The notes under the pieces were generated by a model that made no database searches, was not told where the DNA came from, and saw only the letters and a list, made by a program, of their open reading frames with translations. Shown one piece after another: positions 44,634 to 51,639 of a stretch of DNA of 64,000 nt (position 1 is the first letter of the stretch; each line of letters starts with the position of its first letter). The stretch comes from Nakamurella sp. PAMC28650 (GTDB lineage: Bacteria > Actinomycetota > Actinomycetes > Mycobacteriales > Nakamurellaceae), in the NCBI RefSeq assembly GCF_014303395.1, contig NZ_CP060298.1, positions 620,001-684,000 of the forward strand. Direction: 5' to 3'. The position numbers and the translations under genes are program-made.

Positions 44634-44690
44634 CTGCGGCCGTGTGACGGCAGCGGTGTGACGGCAGCGGTGTGACGGCAGCGGTGTGAC
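44628..44690. repeat. 14-bp tandem repeat starting in the GH78 stop codon
   Basis: GTGTGAC recurs exactly every 14 bases at 44628, 44642, 44656, 44670 and 44684 (unit GTGTGACGGCAGCG, first copy altered). The TGA at 44631-44633 in the first unit is the stop of the rhamnosidase gene. Since 14 is not a multiple of three, the following TGA triplets fall in all three frames. Confidence 0.85.
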
Positions 44691-44792
44691 TCACTGATTC
44701 AGCTTGTTGCGGGCGTAACGGGATCCGCAGACGGCCAGCACTTTCCAGGTGATCCGGCCCAGCAGCGCGAATGCTCTTGTCCTGATGCTCAT
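44691..44792 (-). CDS. 33-residue mini-ORF translationally coupled to the aquaporin gene
   Basis: A short basic peptide with a central hydrophobic stretch (ALLGRITWKVLAVCGSRYA), possibly membrane-associated. Its ATG at 44792 shares an ATGA overlap with the aquaporin stop, the same type of junction used repeatedly in the envelope-stress cluster upstream. This is the main reason to believe it. It ends directly beside the 14-bp repeat. I recognise no family; it may be the last gene of the cluster or chance. Confidence 0.4.
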   Translation of the reverse strand: MSIRTRAFALLGRITWKVLAVCGSRYARNKLNQ

Positions 44793-45523
44793 CTCGACCT
44801 CACCGGGCGAGCGGTGGCGTCGGCGCGTTCGAGGTCGGCACCGACCGGATGCAGGAGACGGTGCGCGCCGGCGGCCAGTACGGCGCCCACGAGGGGGGCG
44901 GCGATGAACAGCCACAGCTGCCCCAGCGCGACGTGGCCGGACAGCAACGCCGATCCGATGCTGCGGGCCGGGTTGACCGACGTCCCGTCGATGGGAATGG
45001 CGATCAGGTGACACAGCACCAGCACGAACCCGATGGGCAGGGCGGCGACCGCGGTCAGATCGGTACCGGCCGTCAACGTCAGAACGGTGAACACCAGGAG
45101 CCCGGTCAGGACGATCTCGACCACCAACGCGGCGCGCAGCCCGTATCCGCCGGAGGATTGCGCGCCCCAGCCGTTGGCCCCCACTCCGTCGGTGGCCAGG
45201 CGGTACCCGTTGCGGTCAGCGGCAATCAGCAGGATCACCAGAACCCCGACGACAGCCCCGACCACCTGGCTGATGACGTAGCCGACTGCTTCGCGCATCG
45301 GTAGCCGGCGGGAGAGCGCCATGCCGAGGGTGACGGCGGGGTTGAGATGGCAACCCGAGATGGGCCCGAGGACGTAGACGAGGACGAGCAGGCTGAGGCC
45401 GAAGGCCAGGGCGATGCCCACGGGTCCGACCTGGGGGGCCAGGACGGCGGTGCCGACACCGCCGACGACCAGAAGGGCGGTGCCGAGGAATTCGGCGCAG
45501 AGCCGGCGAGCGGCGGTATTCAC
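44789..45523 (-). CDS. Aquaporin, AqpZ-like MIP family channel
   Basis: Water channel of 244 residues with six helices and two half-helices carrying the NPA boxes: GCHLNPAVTLG near residue 60 and DGTSVNPARSIG near 185. The segment HLIAIPIDGTSVNPARS matches AqpZ, including the selectivity-filter His and Arg, which favours water over glycerol. ATG at 45523 has AAGGAGAC upstream. It lies 36 bases after amaP on the same strand and is coupled to a mini-ORF downstream. Its placement at the end of an Asp23/AmaP cluster suggests co-expression under osmotic or envelope stress. Confidence 0.93.
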   Translation of the reverse strand: MNTAARRLCAEFLGTALLVVGGVGTAVLAPQVGPVGIALAFGLSLLVLVYVLGPISGCHLNPAVTLGMALSRRLPMREAVGYVISQVVGAVVGVLVILLIAADRNGYRLATDGVGANGWGAQSSGGYGLRAALVVEIVLTGLLVFTVLTLTAGTDLTAVAALPIGFVLVLCHLIAIPIDGTSVNPARSIGSALLSGHVALGQLWLFIAAPLVGAVLAAGAHRLLHPVGADLERADATARPVRSR

Positions 45524-45559
45524 TGATGTCTCCTTGTGCGGGGGGTGATGTGGATGGAT

Positions 45560-46150
45560 TCAGGCGATCTGTCGGGCGGTACTACGTCTGCCGACGCGCA
45601 GGGTCAGGTAGATCGTCAGGTCGGGCATCTGAAGGGCCTGCCGGGCGTCGCGGATCACCGTGGACGACAGGAGCGCCCGGATGCCTGCGGTATCGGCGTT
45701 CTCGTCGACGGTGACGTCGAGCCACAGCTCGGGGGCATCACGCGGCCCGGTCAGCACAGCGGCGGCTCGGCGGACCCCGGTGATGCTCCCGGCCTGGTCG
45801 GCCACCGCCGCTGCCACGGCATCCGCGGCCAGCGAGGTCCGACCGCTTCCTCGCGTCAGGTCCGATTCGGTGTCCATCACCAGCTGGTGCACACGATCGG
45901 TGCGGAGCTGCACGAGCAGCCAGCGCAGCGCCAGTAGCGCCACGACGAGCGCGGCGAGGGCGAGGACCCAGAAGATCCAGTGGTGTCCGTGCACCCAACT
46001 GCTCACCTGCTGCGGGTAGATCCTGCCTGCCGCGGCGGCGGTACCGAACACCTGCTGGTTGACGGTGACGATCGCGGCGCCGGCCAGCAGCAGCAGGACG
46101 GCCACCACCGTCAGCCCGATGCGGTTTCCCCGGATGGTGCGGCGGTGCAT
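45560..46150 (-). CDS. amaP: Alkaline shock response membrane anchor protein AmaP
   Basis: Membrane anchor of Asp23/Gls24-type proteins, 196 residues. Two helices near the N-terminus (GLTVVAVLLLLAGAAIVTV and IFWVLALAALVVALLALRWL) form a hairpin. The cytoplasmic rest (from about 90) has an Asp23-like alternation of helix and strand ending in PDLTIYLTLRVGRRS. In Staphylococcus AmaP recruits Asp23 to the membrane. The ATG at 46150 is one base after the stop of the DUF6286 gene (TGACATG) and has AAAGGA upstream. It belongs to the minus-strand envelope-stress operon. Confidence 0.85.
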   Translation of the reverse strand: MHRRTIRGNRIGLTVVAVLLLLAGAAIVTVNQQVFGTAAAAGRIYPQQVSSWVHGHHWIFWVLALAALVVALLALRWLLVQLRTDRVHQLVMDTESDLTRGSGRTSLAADAVAAAVADQAGSITGVRRAAAVLTGPRDAPELWLDVTVDENADTAGIRALLSSTVIRDARQALQMPDLTIYLTLRVGRRSTARQIA

Positions 46151-46151
46151 G

Positions 46152-46715
46152 TCAGATGTCCTTTCGGCTCAGGTGCGCCGCGATCGTGCGGGGCCGGGAG
46201 AGGTCCAGGGCCACCAGTCGCCGCGTCGCAGCGGTGTCGGCGGTTCCGGTGAGCCCGCCGGTGTGACGCAGACCGGTGCCGAGGTCGAGGCGGATACGGC
46301 GCCGACCGATGCGAGCCCGGGCGGTGGAGATCCCGTCGACCTCCAGCGCCGCTGACTGCACCGTCCGGCGCAGGCTCCGGGGCGGCATGGCGGCAGCGGT
46401 CCTGCTGTCGGGGTTGGTCAGCTCCACCAGGTGACGCGAGGCGGGCAGCATCGCGACCAGAACCAGCAGAAAACCTACTGCGGCCACTACGATCCCGACG
46501 ATCAGCACCTCCGGGGCATCCCACCGGGTCCCGGACAGATGGCGGCTCACCACAGCAGGATCCACACCGCCGCCGGTGCGGTTCAAGGCCCGCAGAACAG
46601 CGAGGTAGCAGGCGGAAGCGGCGACGACCAGGACCAGCAGCGCCGTCAGCACGGAGGGGCCGGTGCGGCGGCCGCGGGGGAACCGGGCCGGGGGCGCCGC
46701 GGCGTTGTCGGTCAC
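46152..46715 (-). CDS. DUF6286-type membrane protein of the Asp23 cluster
   Basis: Protein of 187 residues with two membrane helices (VLTALLVLVVAASACYLAVL and VLIVGIVVAAVGFLLVLVAM) separated by a short loop, then a C-terminal cytoplasmic domain with strands SAALEVDGISTARARIG and RRIRLDLGTG. This is the common architecture of the DUF6286 proteins found with AmaP and Asp23 in actinobacteria. The GTG at 46715 forms a GTGA overlap with the Asp23 stop upstream. Its function is unknown; a second anchor or an AmaP partner is likely. Confidence 0.78.
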   Translation of the reverse strand: MTDNAAAPPARFPRGRRTGPSVLTALLVLVVAASACYLAVLRALNRTGGGVDPAVVSRHLSGTRWDAPEVLIVGIVVAAVGFLLVLVAMLPASRHLVELTNPDSRTAAAMPPRSLRRTVQSAALEVDGISTARARIGRRRIRLDLGTGLRHTGGLTGTADTAATRRLVALDLSRPRTIAAHLSRKDI

Positions 46716-47101
46716 TGGACCCGGGCCTCCTTCCGGTGCGGGCGGGGTAGAGCCGCCACCGTGATGTCGATGTGGTCCACCGACAGGTCGCAGAGCGTTT
46801 CCACCCGCTGTTGCACGTGCGTGCGGACCGCGCGGGCGGTGGTGGTGATGGGGGCCGGGTAGGCCACCGCGATGGACAGGGTCAATCCGGTGATCGACCC
46901 GTCGGTGACGGCAGTGGCGGTGACGGCGCTGCGCCGGGTGTCGATCCCGATGATCGTGCGGGAGAAGCCCAGGCATCCCGGCACCTCCAGAGCGGCACGC
47001 GCGGCGATCTTCTGCACCACGCGGTCGGCCAGGATGGTCCGCCCGCGCGTGGAAGCATCCGGTGAGTGCTCGACCAGTGCGGTGGACGCGGTGGCGCTCA
47101 C
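46712..47101 (-). CDS. Asp23/Gls24 family envelope stress protein
   Basis: Short Asp23-type protein of 129 residues. The family pattern is clear: RGRTILADRVVQKIAARAAL, then strands VTATAVTDGSITGLTLSIAV, and a C-terminal helix-strand SVDHIDITVAAL. The GTG at 47101 overlaps the DUF2273 stop (GTGA) and its own stop overlaps the DUF6286 start (GTGA). It is one of four Asp23-like proteins in this cluster. Asp23 proteins gather in large amounts at the membrane through AmaP and buffer cell-wall stress in Firmicutes; the same role here is inferred. Confidence 0.87.
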   Translation of the reverse strand: MSATASTALVEHSPDASTRGRTILADRVVQKIAARAALEVPGCLGFSRTIIGIDTRRSAVTATAVTDGSITGLTLSIAVAYPAPITTTARAVRTHVQQRVETLCDLSVDHIDITVAALPRPHRKEARVQ

Positions 47102-47295
47102 CGTTCCGAGCGGTCGCGTCGGCGGCCACCCAGGTACTGCGCCAGATCCAGATCGCCGTCGATGACGCGGCCGACGACCAGGCCGATCAGGCCCAGCACC
47201 AGCACCAGCAGAAAGACCCAGAAGCCGCCGAAGGCAGCGGCCAGGCCCAGCGTCAGGCCGGCGAACAGGCCGACCACCGTTCCTTGATGTGACAT
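47098..47295 (-). CDS. DUF2273 family small membrane protein
   Basis: A 65-residue protein with two closely spaced hydrophobic helices (TVVGLFAGLTLGLAAAFGGF and WVFLLVLVLGLIGLVVGRVI), then a polar tail DGDLDLAQYLGGRRRDRSER. This is the DUF2273 form that accompanies Asp23 and AmaP genes. ATG at 47295 has AAGGAGCGAT in front. It overlaps the following Asp23 gene by GTGA. Function unknown; probably a membrane component of the Asp23 assembly. The 150 bases upstream hold no gene I can support. Confidence 0.87.
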   Translation of the reverse strand: MSHQGTVVGLFAGLTLGLAAAFGGFWVFLLVLVLGLIGLVVGRVIDGDLDLAQYLGGRRRDRSER

Positions 47296-47445
47296 GAGAA
47301 ATCGCTCCTTGGAGGGCTTTTCGCACCCCGGCGCACCGCGACGACGGCGGCAGCGACCGGGGCGGATCGATGAATTGGGTGATGGGGGTGAGGTTTCGAG
47401 CGGGTGGATCGGTGGTGCGGACGTGTCACAGGACGTATCGACACG

Positions 47446-47697
47446 TCACAGGACGCGTCCACCGGATCGACGGTGGCGTCGACCCGTGCGCAGGAGCAGC
47501 GTTCTGATCTTTCGGCGCAACCTCTTCCAGGTACGCCGCACCCCCCGGGTGCGGCGTACGGAGGGTCGGGCACCGCGGGTACCCCTGGCCAGGCCTTCGG
47601 CGAAAGTCACCGGGTCGCCGCCGCGGTCGGGGTGGTGCTCCCGGATCCAGATCCGCCGTTCGCGGCGGGCCCGGGCGTCCATTTCGTGTCGGTCCAA
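47446..47697 (-). CDS. Mini J-domain-like protein of the envelope-stress cluster
   Basis: A basic 83-residue protein. Its N-terminus carries RRIWIREHHPDRGGDPVTFA, which contains the HPD tripeptide and the following RGGD that define helix II-III of DnaJ J-domains. The rest of a J-domain (about 70 residues) is only partly present and a highly basic Arg-rich tail follows. The HPD loop is what stimulates the DnaK ATPase, so it may recruit DnaK, but this is inference. The start is uncertain: TTG at 47697 has GAGG nine bases upstream, while ATG at 47682 has none. It sits 11 bases after an Asp23-like gene in the operon. Confidence 0.6.
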   Translation of the reverse strand: MDRHEMDARARRERRIWIREHHPDRGGDPVTFAEGLARGTRGARPSVRRTRGVRRTWKRLRRKIRTLLLRTGRRHRRSGGRVL

Positions 47698-47708
47698 CGC
47701 TGCCGGCC

Positions 47709-48104
47709 TCAGCCCTGACCGGACGTGTCGGGGTTCGGGCCGAGATCGGCGAGTTGTTCGCCGGGCAGGAGGATGTCCTGGACGGCGACCTGCAGGTCGC
47801 GCCCGGCCAACCAGGGGGCGACGGCCAGGTTGATCTGGGCTGCGGTGCCGGGTAGCGACACGCCGTACCGGGCGATGATGTGGACCTGGACACGTTCGTC
47901 GTCGACACGGACGCCGGGAACCGACCGGCCGGCGGCAAGGGTGCCGACCCGGCCGAACTCGCCTGCAGACAGCGCGGCGACACCGGGCAGCGCGCTGACC
48001 GCGTCGCTGATCGACGCGGCGATGTCGACCTCACGGGCCTGCGGCCGGACCCGGGCCCCCGCGGTGGCGACACCGACCGCAGGGACCTCCGGGTGCTGGG
48101 TCAC
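47709..48104 (-). CDS. Asp23/Gls24-like protein, divergent copy
   Basis: Protein of 131 residues with the Asp23 order of elements: a helix (VDIAASISDAVSALPGVAAL), strand pairs (RVQVHIIARYGVSLPGTAAQ) and a final helix-strand (WLAGRDLQVAVQDILL). It is less typical than its neighbours and lacks the charged tail. The GTG at 48104 overlaps the stop of the upstream Asp23 gene as GTGA. It probably forms mixed assemblies with the other Asp23 proteins of the cluster. Confidence 0.75.
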   Translation of the reverse strand: MTQHPEVPAVGVATAGARVRPQAREVDIAASISDAVSALPGVAALSAGEFGRVGTLAAGRSVPGVRVDDERVQVHIIARYGVSLPGTAAQINLAVAPWLAGRDLQVAVQDILLPGEQLADLGPNPDTSGQG

Positions 48105-48595
48105 TGGACGCGAGCGGAGTCGTCGTCCTTGTCGTCGTCGCCTTCGATGTGGACGTCGCCGACGGTGATGTTGACCTCGGTGACCTCCAAAGCGGTCATC
48201 CGCTCGATCGCTGCGATGACGTTGCGGCGGATCGCCTTGGTCAGCTCACCGATCTCGACGCCGTACTCCACCACGATGTCCAGATCGACGGCGGCCTGAC
48301 GTTCGCCGACCTCGACGGAAACACCCTGCGCCAGACTGGTCTTCGCGCCGGGGATCCGTTCGCGGACGGCTCCGAAGGCACGGGCGACGCCGCCGCCGAG
48401 GGCGTGGACACCGTTCACCTCGCGGGTGGCCAGACCGGCGATCTTCTCCACGACGGTGTCAGCGATGGTGGTCTTGCCGTGCGTGGTCAACAACGAGGAG
48501 TTCGACGCGACCGGTAGGTTCCTCGACCCGCCGGTGGCGGTCTTGTCGGTGGCTGCCTTGTCGGTGGCTGCCTTGTCGGTGATGGGGGTGGTCAT
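48101..48595 (-). CDS. Asp23/Gls24 family envelope stress response protein
   Basis: The most typical Asp23 of the cluster, 164 residues. An N-terminal linker repeats TDKAA, followed by the core GKTTIADTVVEKIAGLATRE, VEVGERQAAVDLDIVVEYG and VTEVNITVGDVHIEG, with an acidic tail DDDKDDD. ATG at 48595 has AAAGGA about 10 bases upstream; a longer in-frame start exists nine codons earlier. It follows csbD by 48 bases and is coupled to the next Asp23-like gene by GTGA. It is probably the major Asp23 subunit, placed at the membrane by AmaP. Confidence 0.9.
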   Translation of the reverse strand: MTTPITDKAATDKAATDKTATGGSRNLPVASNSSLLTTHGKTTIADTVVEKIAGLATREVNGVHALGGGVARAFGAVRERIPGAKTSLAQGVSVEVGERQAAVDLDIVVEYGVEIGELTKAIRRNVIAAIERMTALEVTEVNITVGDVHIEGDDDKDDDSARVQ

Positions 48596-48643
48596 GACGC
48601 TGGGTCCTTTCTGGTGGGTCAAAACGCAATGAGGGGAGGTGGT

Positions 48644-48817
48644 TCAGTTCTTGAAGACGTCCTTGACAGCCTCGCCGGCGTCCTTGACGTCGGCCTTGGC
48701 CTGGTCGGCCAGCCCTTCCGCCTGCAGGTCCTCGTTGCCGGTGACCTCACCGAGCTTCTCCTTGGCCTGGCCGACGAGGTCCTGGGCCTTGTTCTGAATC
48801 TTGTCGATGGCGCTCAT
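48644..48817 (-). CDS. CsbD family stress protein
   Basis: A 57-residue, highly charged helical protein: DKIQNKAQDLVGQAKEKLGE, then VTGNEDLQAEG and DQAKADVKDAGEAVKDVF. This is the full CsbD pattern. CsbD proteins are general-stress, sigma-B-controlled proteins in Bacillus with no known activity. ATG at 48817 has AAGGAG six to ten bases upstream. It is the first gene of the minus-strand envelope-stress operon and is divergent from the sigma factor gene across 214 bases, which must hold both promoters. I could not define them. Confidence 0.93.
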   Translation of the reverse strand: MSAIDKIQNKAQDLVGQAKEKLGEVTGNEDLQAEGLADQAKADVKDAGEAVKDVFKN

Positions 48818-49031
48818 CTTGAGAACTCCTTCTGTGCGGTGGTTCTGGTGCTGGCGTCGGACGATGGTAAGGATCGGATGATCGGTGTCGATCGGTGATC
48901 CGCCGCGCAGGTCCGTGGATACGCGACCCAGATAAGACACCGCGACCGGCAAAGATGGCACGACCGAACCACTATGAGCTGGATCACCCCTTCCGGTGGT
49001 GGGATGTCGGGCGGTCTGGCAGGATCGCGGG

Positions 49032-49658
49032 GTGATCGAAACCGGGGGAACCCCTACTCCCCCTCTGCATCGCGTACCGCCGGCCGGGAAACCAGCGGTG
49101 GACGAATCGGTCATCATCGCTCGTGCGCAGACCGGTGACCCCCGTGCCTTCGAGCTGCTGGTCCGCCGGTACCAGCAGAGCATCTATGCGGTCGCGCTGC
49201 AGATCCTCTCGGATCCGGACGAGGCGGAGGACACCGCTCAGAATGCGTTCGTGGCGGCATGGCGGCGTCTACCGGAATTCCGCTCGGACGCGAAGTTCTC
49301 GACCTGGCTCTACCGGATCGTCACCAATCAGGCGCTCAACCAGGCCCGGACGCGCAGTCGCCGCGCCACACCCGCAGACGATGAGATCCTGCAAACCGGC
49401 GGCCGGCACGACTGGGTCTCCACCGGCGCCACGACCGACCCGGAAGCCCACGCCCAACACCTGGCGTTGATCGCCGCGGTCAACGCAGCGCTGGCCGCGT
49501 TGCCGGAAGATCTCCGCGTACGTTGGCTCTTGCGCGAGATCCAGGAATGTCCGTACCAGGACATCGCCGACATCACGAACGTGAGCCTGGATACCGCCCG
49601 CGGTCGGATCTACCGGGCTCGCTTGCAACTAGCGGAGGCGATGAAGTCATGGAGATAG
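49032..49658 (+). CDS. RNA polymerase sigma-70 family factor, ECF type
   Basis: Extracytoplasmic-function sigma factor of 208 residues. Region 2 shows FELLVRRYQQSIYAVALQIL, DEAEDTAQNAFVAAWRRLPE and KFSTWLYRIVTNQALNQAR. Region 4 shows LREIQECPYQDIADITNVS and DTARGRIYRARLQLAEAM. The GTG at 49032 is the probable start; a frame start at 48996 would add 12 atypical residues. Its 3-prime end overlaps the next gene, which encodes a ZAS-type anti-sigma-like protein, by 10 bases. The pair, divergent from the csbD-asp23 operon, very likely controls that operon. Confidence 0.92.
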   Translation: MIETGGTPTPPLHRVPPAGKPAVDESVIIARAQTGDPRAFELLVRRYQQSIYAVALQILSDPDEAEDTAQNAFVAAWRRLPEFRSDAKFSTWLYRIVTNQALNQARTRSRRATPADDEILQTGGRHDWVSTGATTDPEAHAQHLALIAAVNAALAALPEDLRVRWLLREIQECPYQDIADITNVSLDTARGRIYRARLQLAEAMKSWR

Positions 49659-50242
49659 ACGTCGCAACGGAAACCCTGGCCTGCGGACGAGATCCGTTGG
49701 ACGTCATCGACCAGGCCCGCCGGGGCCGGTCGGACGCCCACACCGCGACCTGCCCGTTCTGCCAAGCCGTGATCGGCTCGGACTCCACCGCCGCGCAGTA
49801 CACCCAGCGCCTCAAGAACGAGCCGGTGCAGGTGCCGGCCACGCTGCTGCCATCGGTGATGAATTCCGTCTGGTCCGAACTGCGGCCCGGCCGCAACATC
49901 CCCCTGGCTGCAGCGCACGGTCCGGCGTTCGCCACCGAACAGGCCGTCACCTCCACCGTGGAGAACGAGTTGGACCAGCTTCCCGACTTCCAGGTCCACA
50001 CCTGTCAGCTGCACTTTCGGGACCGCGCCCCCGAAGAGGCCGATCCGGGCTACGCCGATCGGAATCCGGGTCTGCAGATCGAGATCCGCGCGGCCGCGGC
50101 CTACTCCGTCGATCTCACCGCTCTGGCCGACACGGCTCGCGCCGCCGCCGCCGCCGCGCTGTCGCTCCAGTACGGGCTGCAAGCCGACGCGATCGACATC
50201 GCCTTCGTCGACGTCTACGGCACGGAAGGCTCCGGTCGATGA
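49649..50242 (+). CDS. ZAS-type anti-sigma-like protein with Asp23-like C-terminal domain
   Basis: Protein of 197 residues. Near residues 31-38, HTATCPFC fits the H-x3-C-x2-C zinc site of ZAS anti-sigma factors. The C-terminal half (about 120-197) has an Asp23-like pattern: LQIEIRAAAAYSVDLTALAD, a helical ALADTARAAAAAALSLQYGL and a last strand AIDIAFVDVYG. No membrane helix is seen, so it should be soluble. ATG at 49649 lies inside the end of the sigma gene (10-base overlap), and its stop overlaps the next start (ATGA). It most likely binds the ECF sigma factor and may sense the Asp23 assembly through its own Asp23-like domain. The second part is inference. Confidence 0.75.
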   Translation: MEIDVATETLACGRDPLDVIDQARRGRSDAHTATCPFCQAVIGSDSTAAQYTQRLKNEPVQVPATLLPSVMNSVWSELRPGRNIPLAAAHGPAFATEQAVTSTVENELDQLPDFQVHTCQLHFRDRAPEEADPGYADRNPGLQIEIRAAAAYSVDLTALADTARAAAAAALSLQYGLQADAIDIAFVDVYGTEGSGR

Positions 50243-50646
50243 CGCAGCCCGAACCGGCCCTGAGCGTCAGCGACCTGGTGGTGGCCAAGATCGCCGCCCA
50301 GGCCGCCGCCGACACCCCCGGCGTGGCACGCCTGGCTCCCAGCCTGACCACGGTCATCAAGTCCACCCTCACCAAAGCAGCCAGAAGCCTCATCAACCAG
50401 CCCGAGGCGGAGGCGGGTCGAGCCGACCCCGGGGCGGCGGAAATCACCCACACCGAGGGTGAGCTCACCCAGATCACGATCAGAATCATCGCCAGCGGGA
50501 CCCCACCGGTCCTGCCGACCGTCAACGCGGTACAACTCGCCATCCACCATGCCGTGCAGGCCATCGCCCCCATGCCCGTCGATGTCACCGTCCTGGTCGT
50601 CGACACCGAACCGGTACGTGAGGCAGACCACAGCGATTCTCTGTGA
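50239..50646 (+). CDS. Asp23/Gls24-like protein of the sigma factor operon
   Basis: Protein of 135 residues with the Asp23 layout: VSDLVVAKIAAQAAADTPGV, a variable helix, a strand pair ELTQITIRIIASGTPP and a final AIAPMPVDVTVLVVDTEPV. It is coupled to the anti-sigma-like gene by ATGA. It is the only Asp23-like protein encoded on the sigma factor side of the divergent cluster, so it may be a regulatory rather than structural member. That is inferred only from position. Confidence 0.75.
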   Translation: MTQPEPALSVSDLVVAKIAAQAAADTPGVARLAPSLTTVIKSTLTKAARSLINQPEAEAGRADPGAAEITHTEGELTQITIRIIASGTPPVLPTVNAVQLAIHHAVQAIAPMPVDVTVLVVDTEPVREADHSDSL

Positions 50647-50741
50647 CGTGCCGACCGCGGCCGGTGTCTAACTAACGAAGGCCCGCACCAGCGAAGCCGG
50701 TCTACCTGTCACGATGCCGGTCTACCTGTCACCGTGAGGCC

Positions 50742-51163
50742 GTGCACCGGGAGCGAGGGTCGCGGTTGGACGGAGCGTTCGTCTGGACCCGCCTGGATCG
50801 ACCGGAGTCGGCCAGGCGCGGCCGACCCGGCGCCGACCCTCGAACTGTTGTTGCTGGCCAGATCCGGGACCGCGAGCCTGGACCGCTGGCCCGGTCTGGT
50901 CACCCGGATGCTCCGAGGTGGCTCCGGTGTCGGCGAGGTCGCCGCCGAGTTGGGGTGGGGTCCGCGGCTGCGGTACCGCCGATCGCTGGAGACCTTCGGG
51001 TACTCCCTGCAACTTCTCCGCCGCGTCCAGCGTCTGCAGCGCGCGGTGGCCATGGCCCGCAGCGGCGGCGCATGTCGCCGGTCGCTGCGGCTACGCCGAC
51101 CAAGCCCATCCGTCCAGGGAGACCAGATCTCTCGCCGGGGTCGACATGGGCCGGCTCCTCTGA
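50742..51163 (+). pseudogene. Eroded AraC-family regulator (DUF6597 type), frameshifted and internally deleted
   Basis: Pieces of one AraC protein appear in three frames. From GTG 50742 the N-terminus reads HRERGSRLDGAFVWTR, as in DUF6597/AraC proteins. A second frame, from about 50820 to 51060, carries ELLLLARSG and EVAAELGWGPRLRYRRSLE, then LQRAVAMARSGG, the first HTH. A shift of one base near 51060 leads to a third frame with HVAGRCGYADQAHPSRETRS and LAGVDMGRLL, the second HTH, ending at 51163. About 100 residues of the sensory domain are missing. A 17-bp direct repeat (50696-50712 and 50716-50732) precedes it. Intact relatives often sit beside VOC genes, as here. Confidence 0.75.
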
Positions 51164-51190
51164 TCGGGGCCGTGCGTCAGGGACCGCGAC

Positions 51191-51586
51191 CTACTGCGGA
51201 AGCTGGGCGAACAGGTCGACCGTCACACCGTCGGGGTCGTGCCCCACGGCATACCGCTGACCCCAGAATGCATCCCATGGCGCAAGATGGCCGTGATGGC
51301 CGGCTGCGACCAGATCGGCGTAGCCGCTGTCGATCTCGGCCGGTGACGCCGCGGCGAACCCGATGGACGACCGGCCGGCTTTCGTGACGGCCGCGAACTC
51401 CGGGTCGAAGGAGGCCATGACTTCCTCTGTGTCCCAACACAAGCGGATCCCGCCCGGAAGCCCGAACTCCACATGGGGCGAGATGTCGGCCTCGGCAGGA
51501 ATCGCCGGCCCCAGCCTGCGGTAGAAGGCGAGGCCGGCCGCCATGTCGGAGCCGACCAGCCCGATGACGTCGAGGGTGAGTTCCAT
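51191..51586 (-). CDS. VOC family protein (glyoxalase/bleomycin-resistance fold)
   Basis: Protein of 131 residues with the paired beta-alpha-beta-beta-beta modules of the VOC superfamily: TLDVIGLVGSDMAAGLAFYR at the start and GQRYAVGHDPDGVTVDLFAQ at the end, the latter holding the usual final metal-side acid. ATG at 51586 is the likely start. Members include glyoxalases, dioxygenases and drug-binding proteins; no activity can be assigned. It is convergent with the eroded AraC gene 27 bases away, which was probably its regulator. Confidence 0.85.
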   Translation of the reverse strand: MELTLDVIGLVGSDMAAGLAFYRRLGPAIPAEADISPHVEFGLPGGIRLCWDTEEVMASFDPEFAAVTKAGRSSIGFAAASPAEIDSGYADLVAAGHHGHLAPWDAFWGQRYAVGHDPDGVTVDLFAQLPQ

Positions 51587-51639
51587 ATCGGCACCGTAAT
51601 CCGCACCGCACGCTGCTGTCTTGGACGCATCGGACACGC

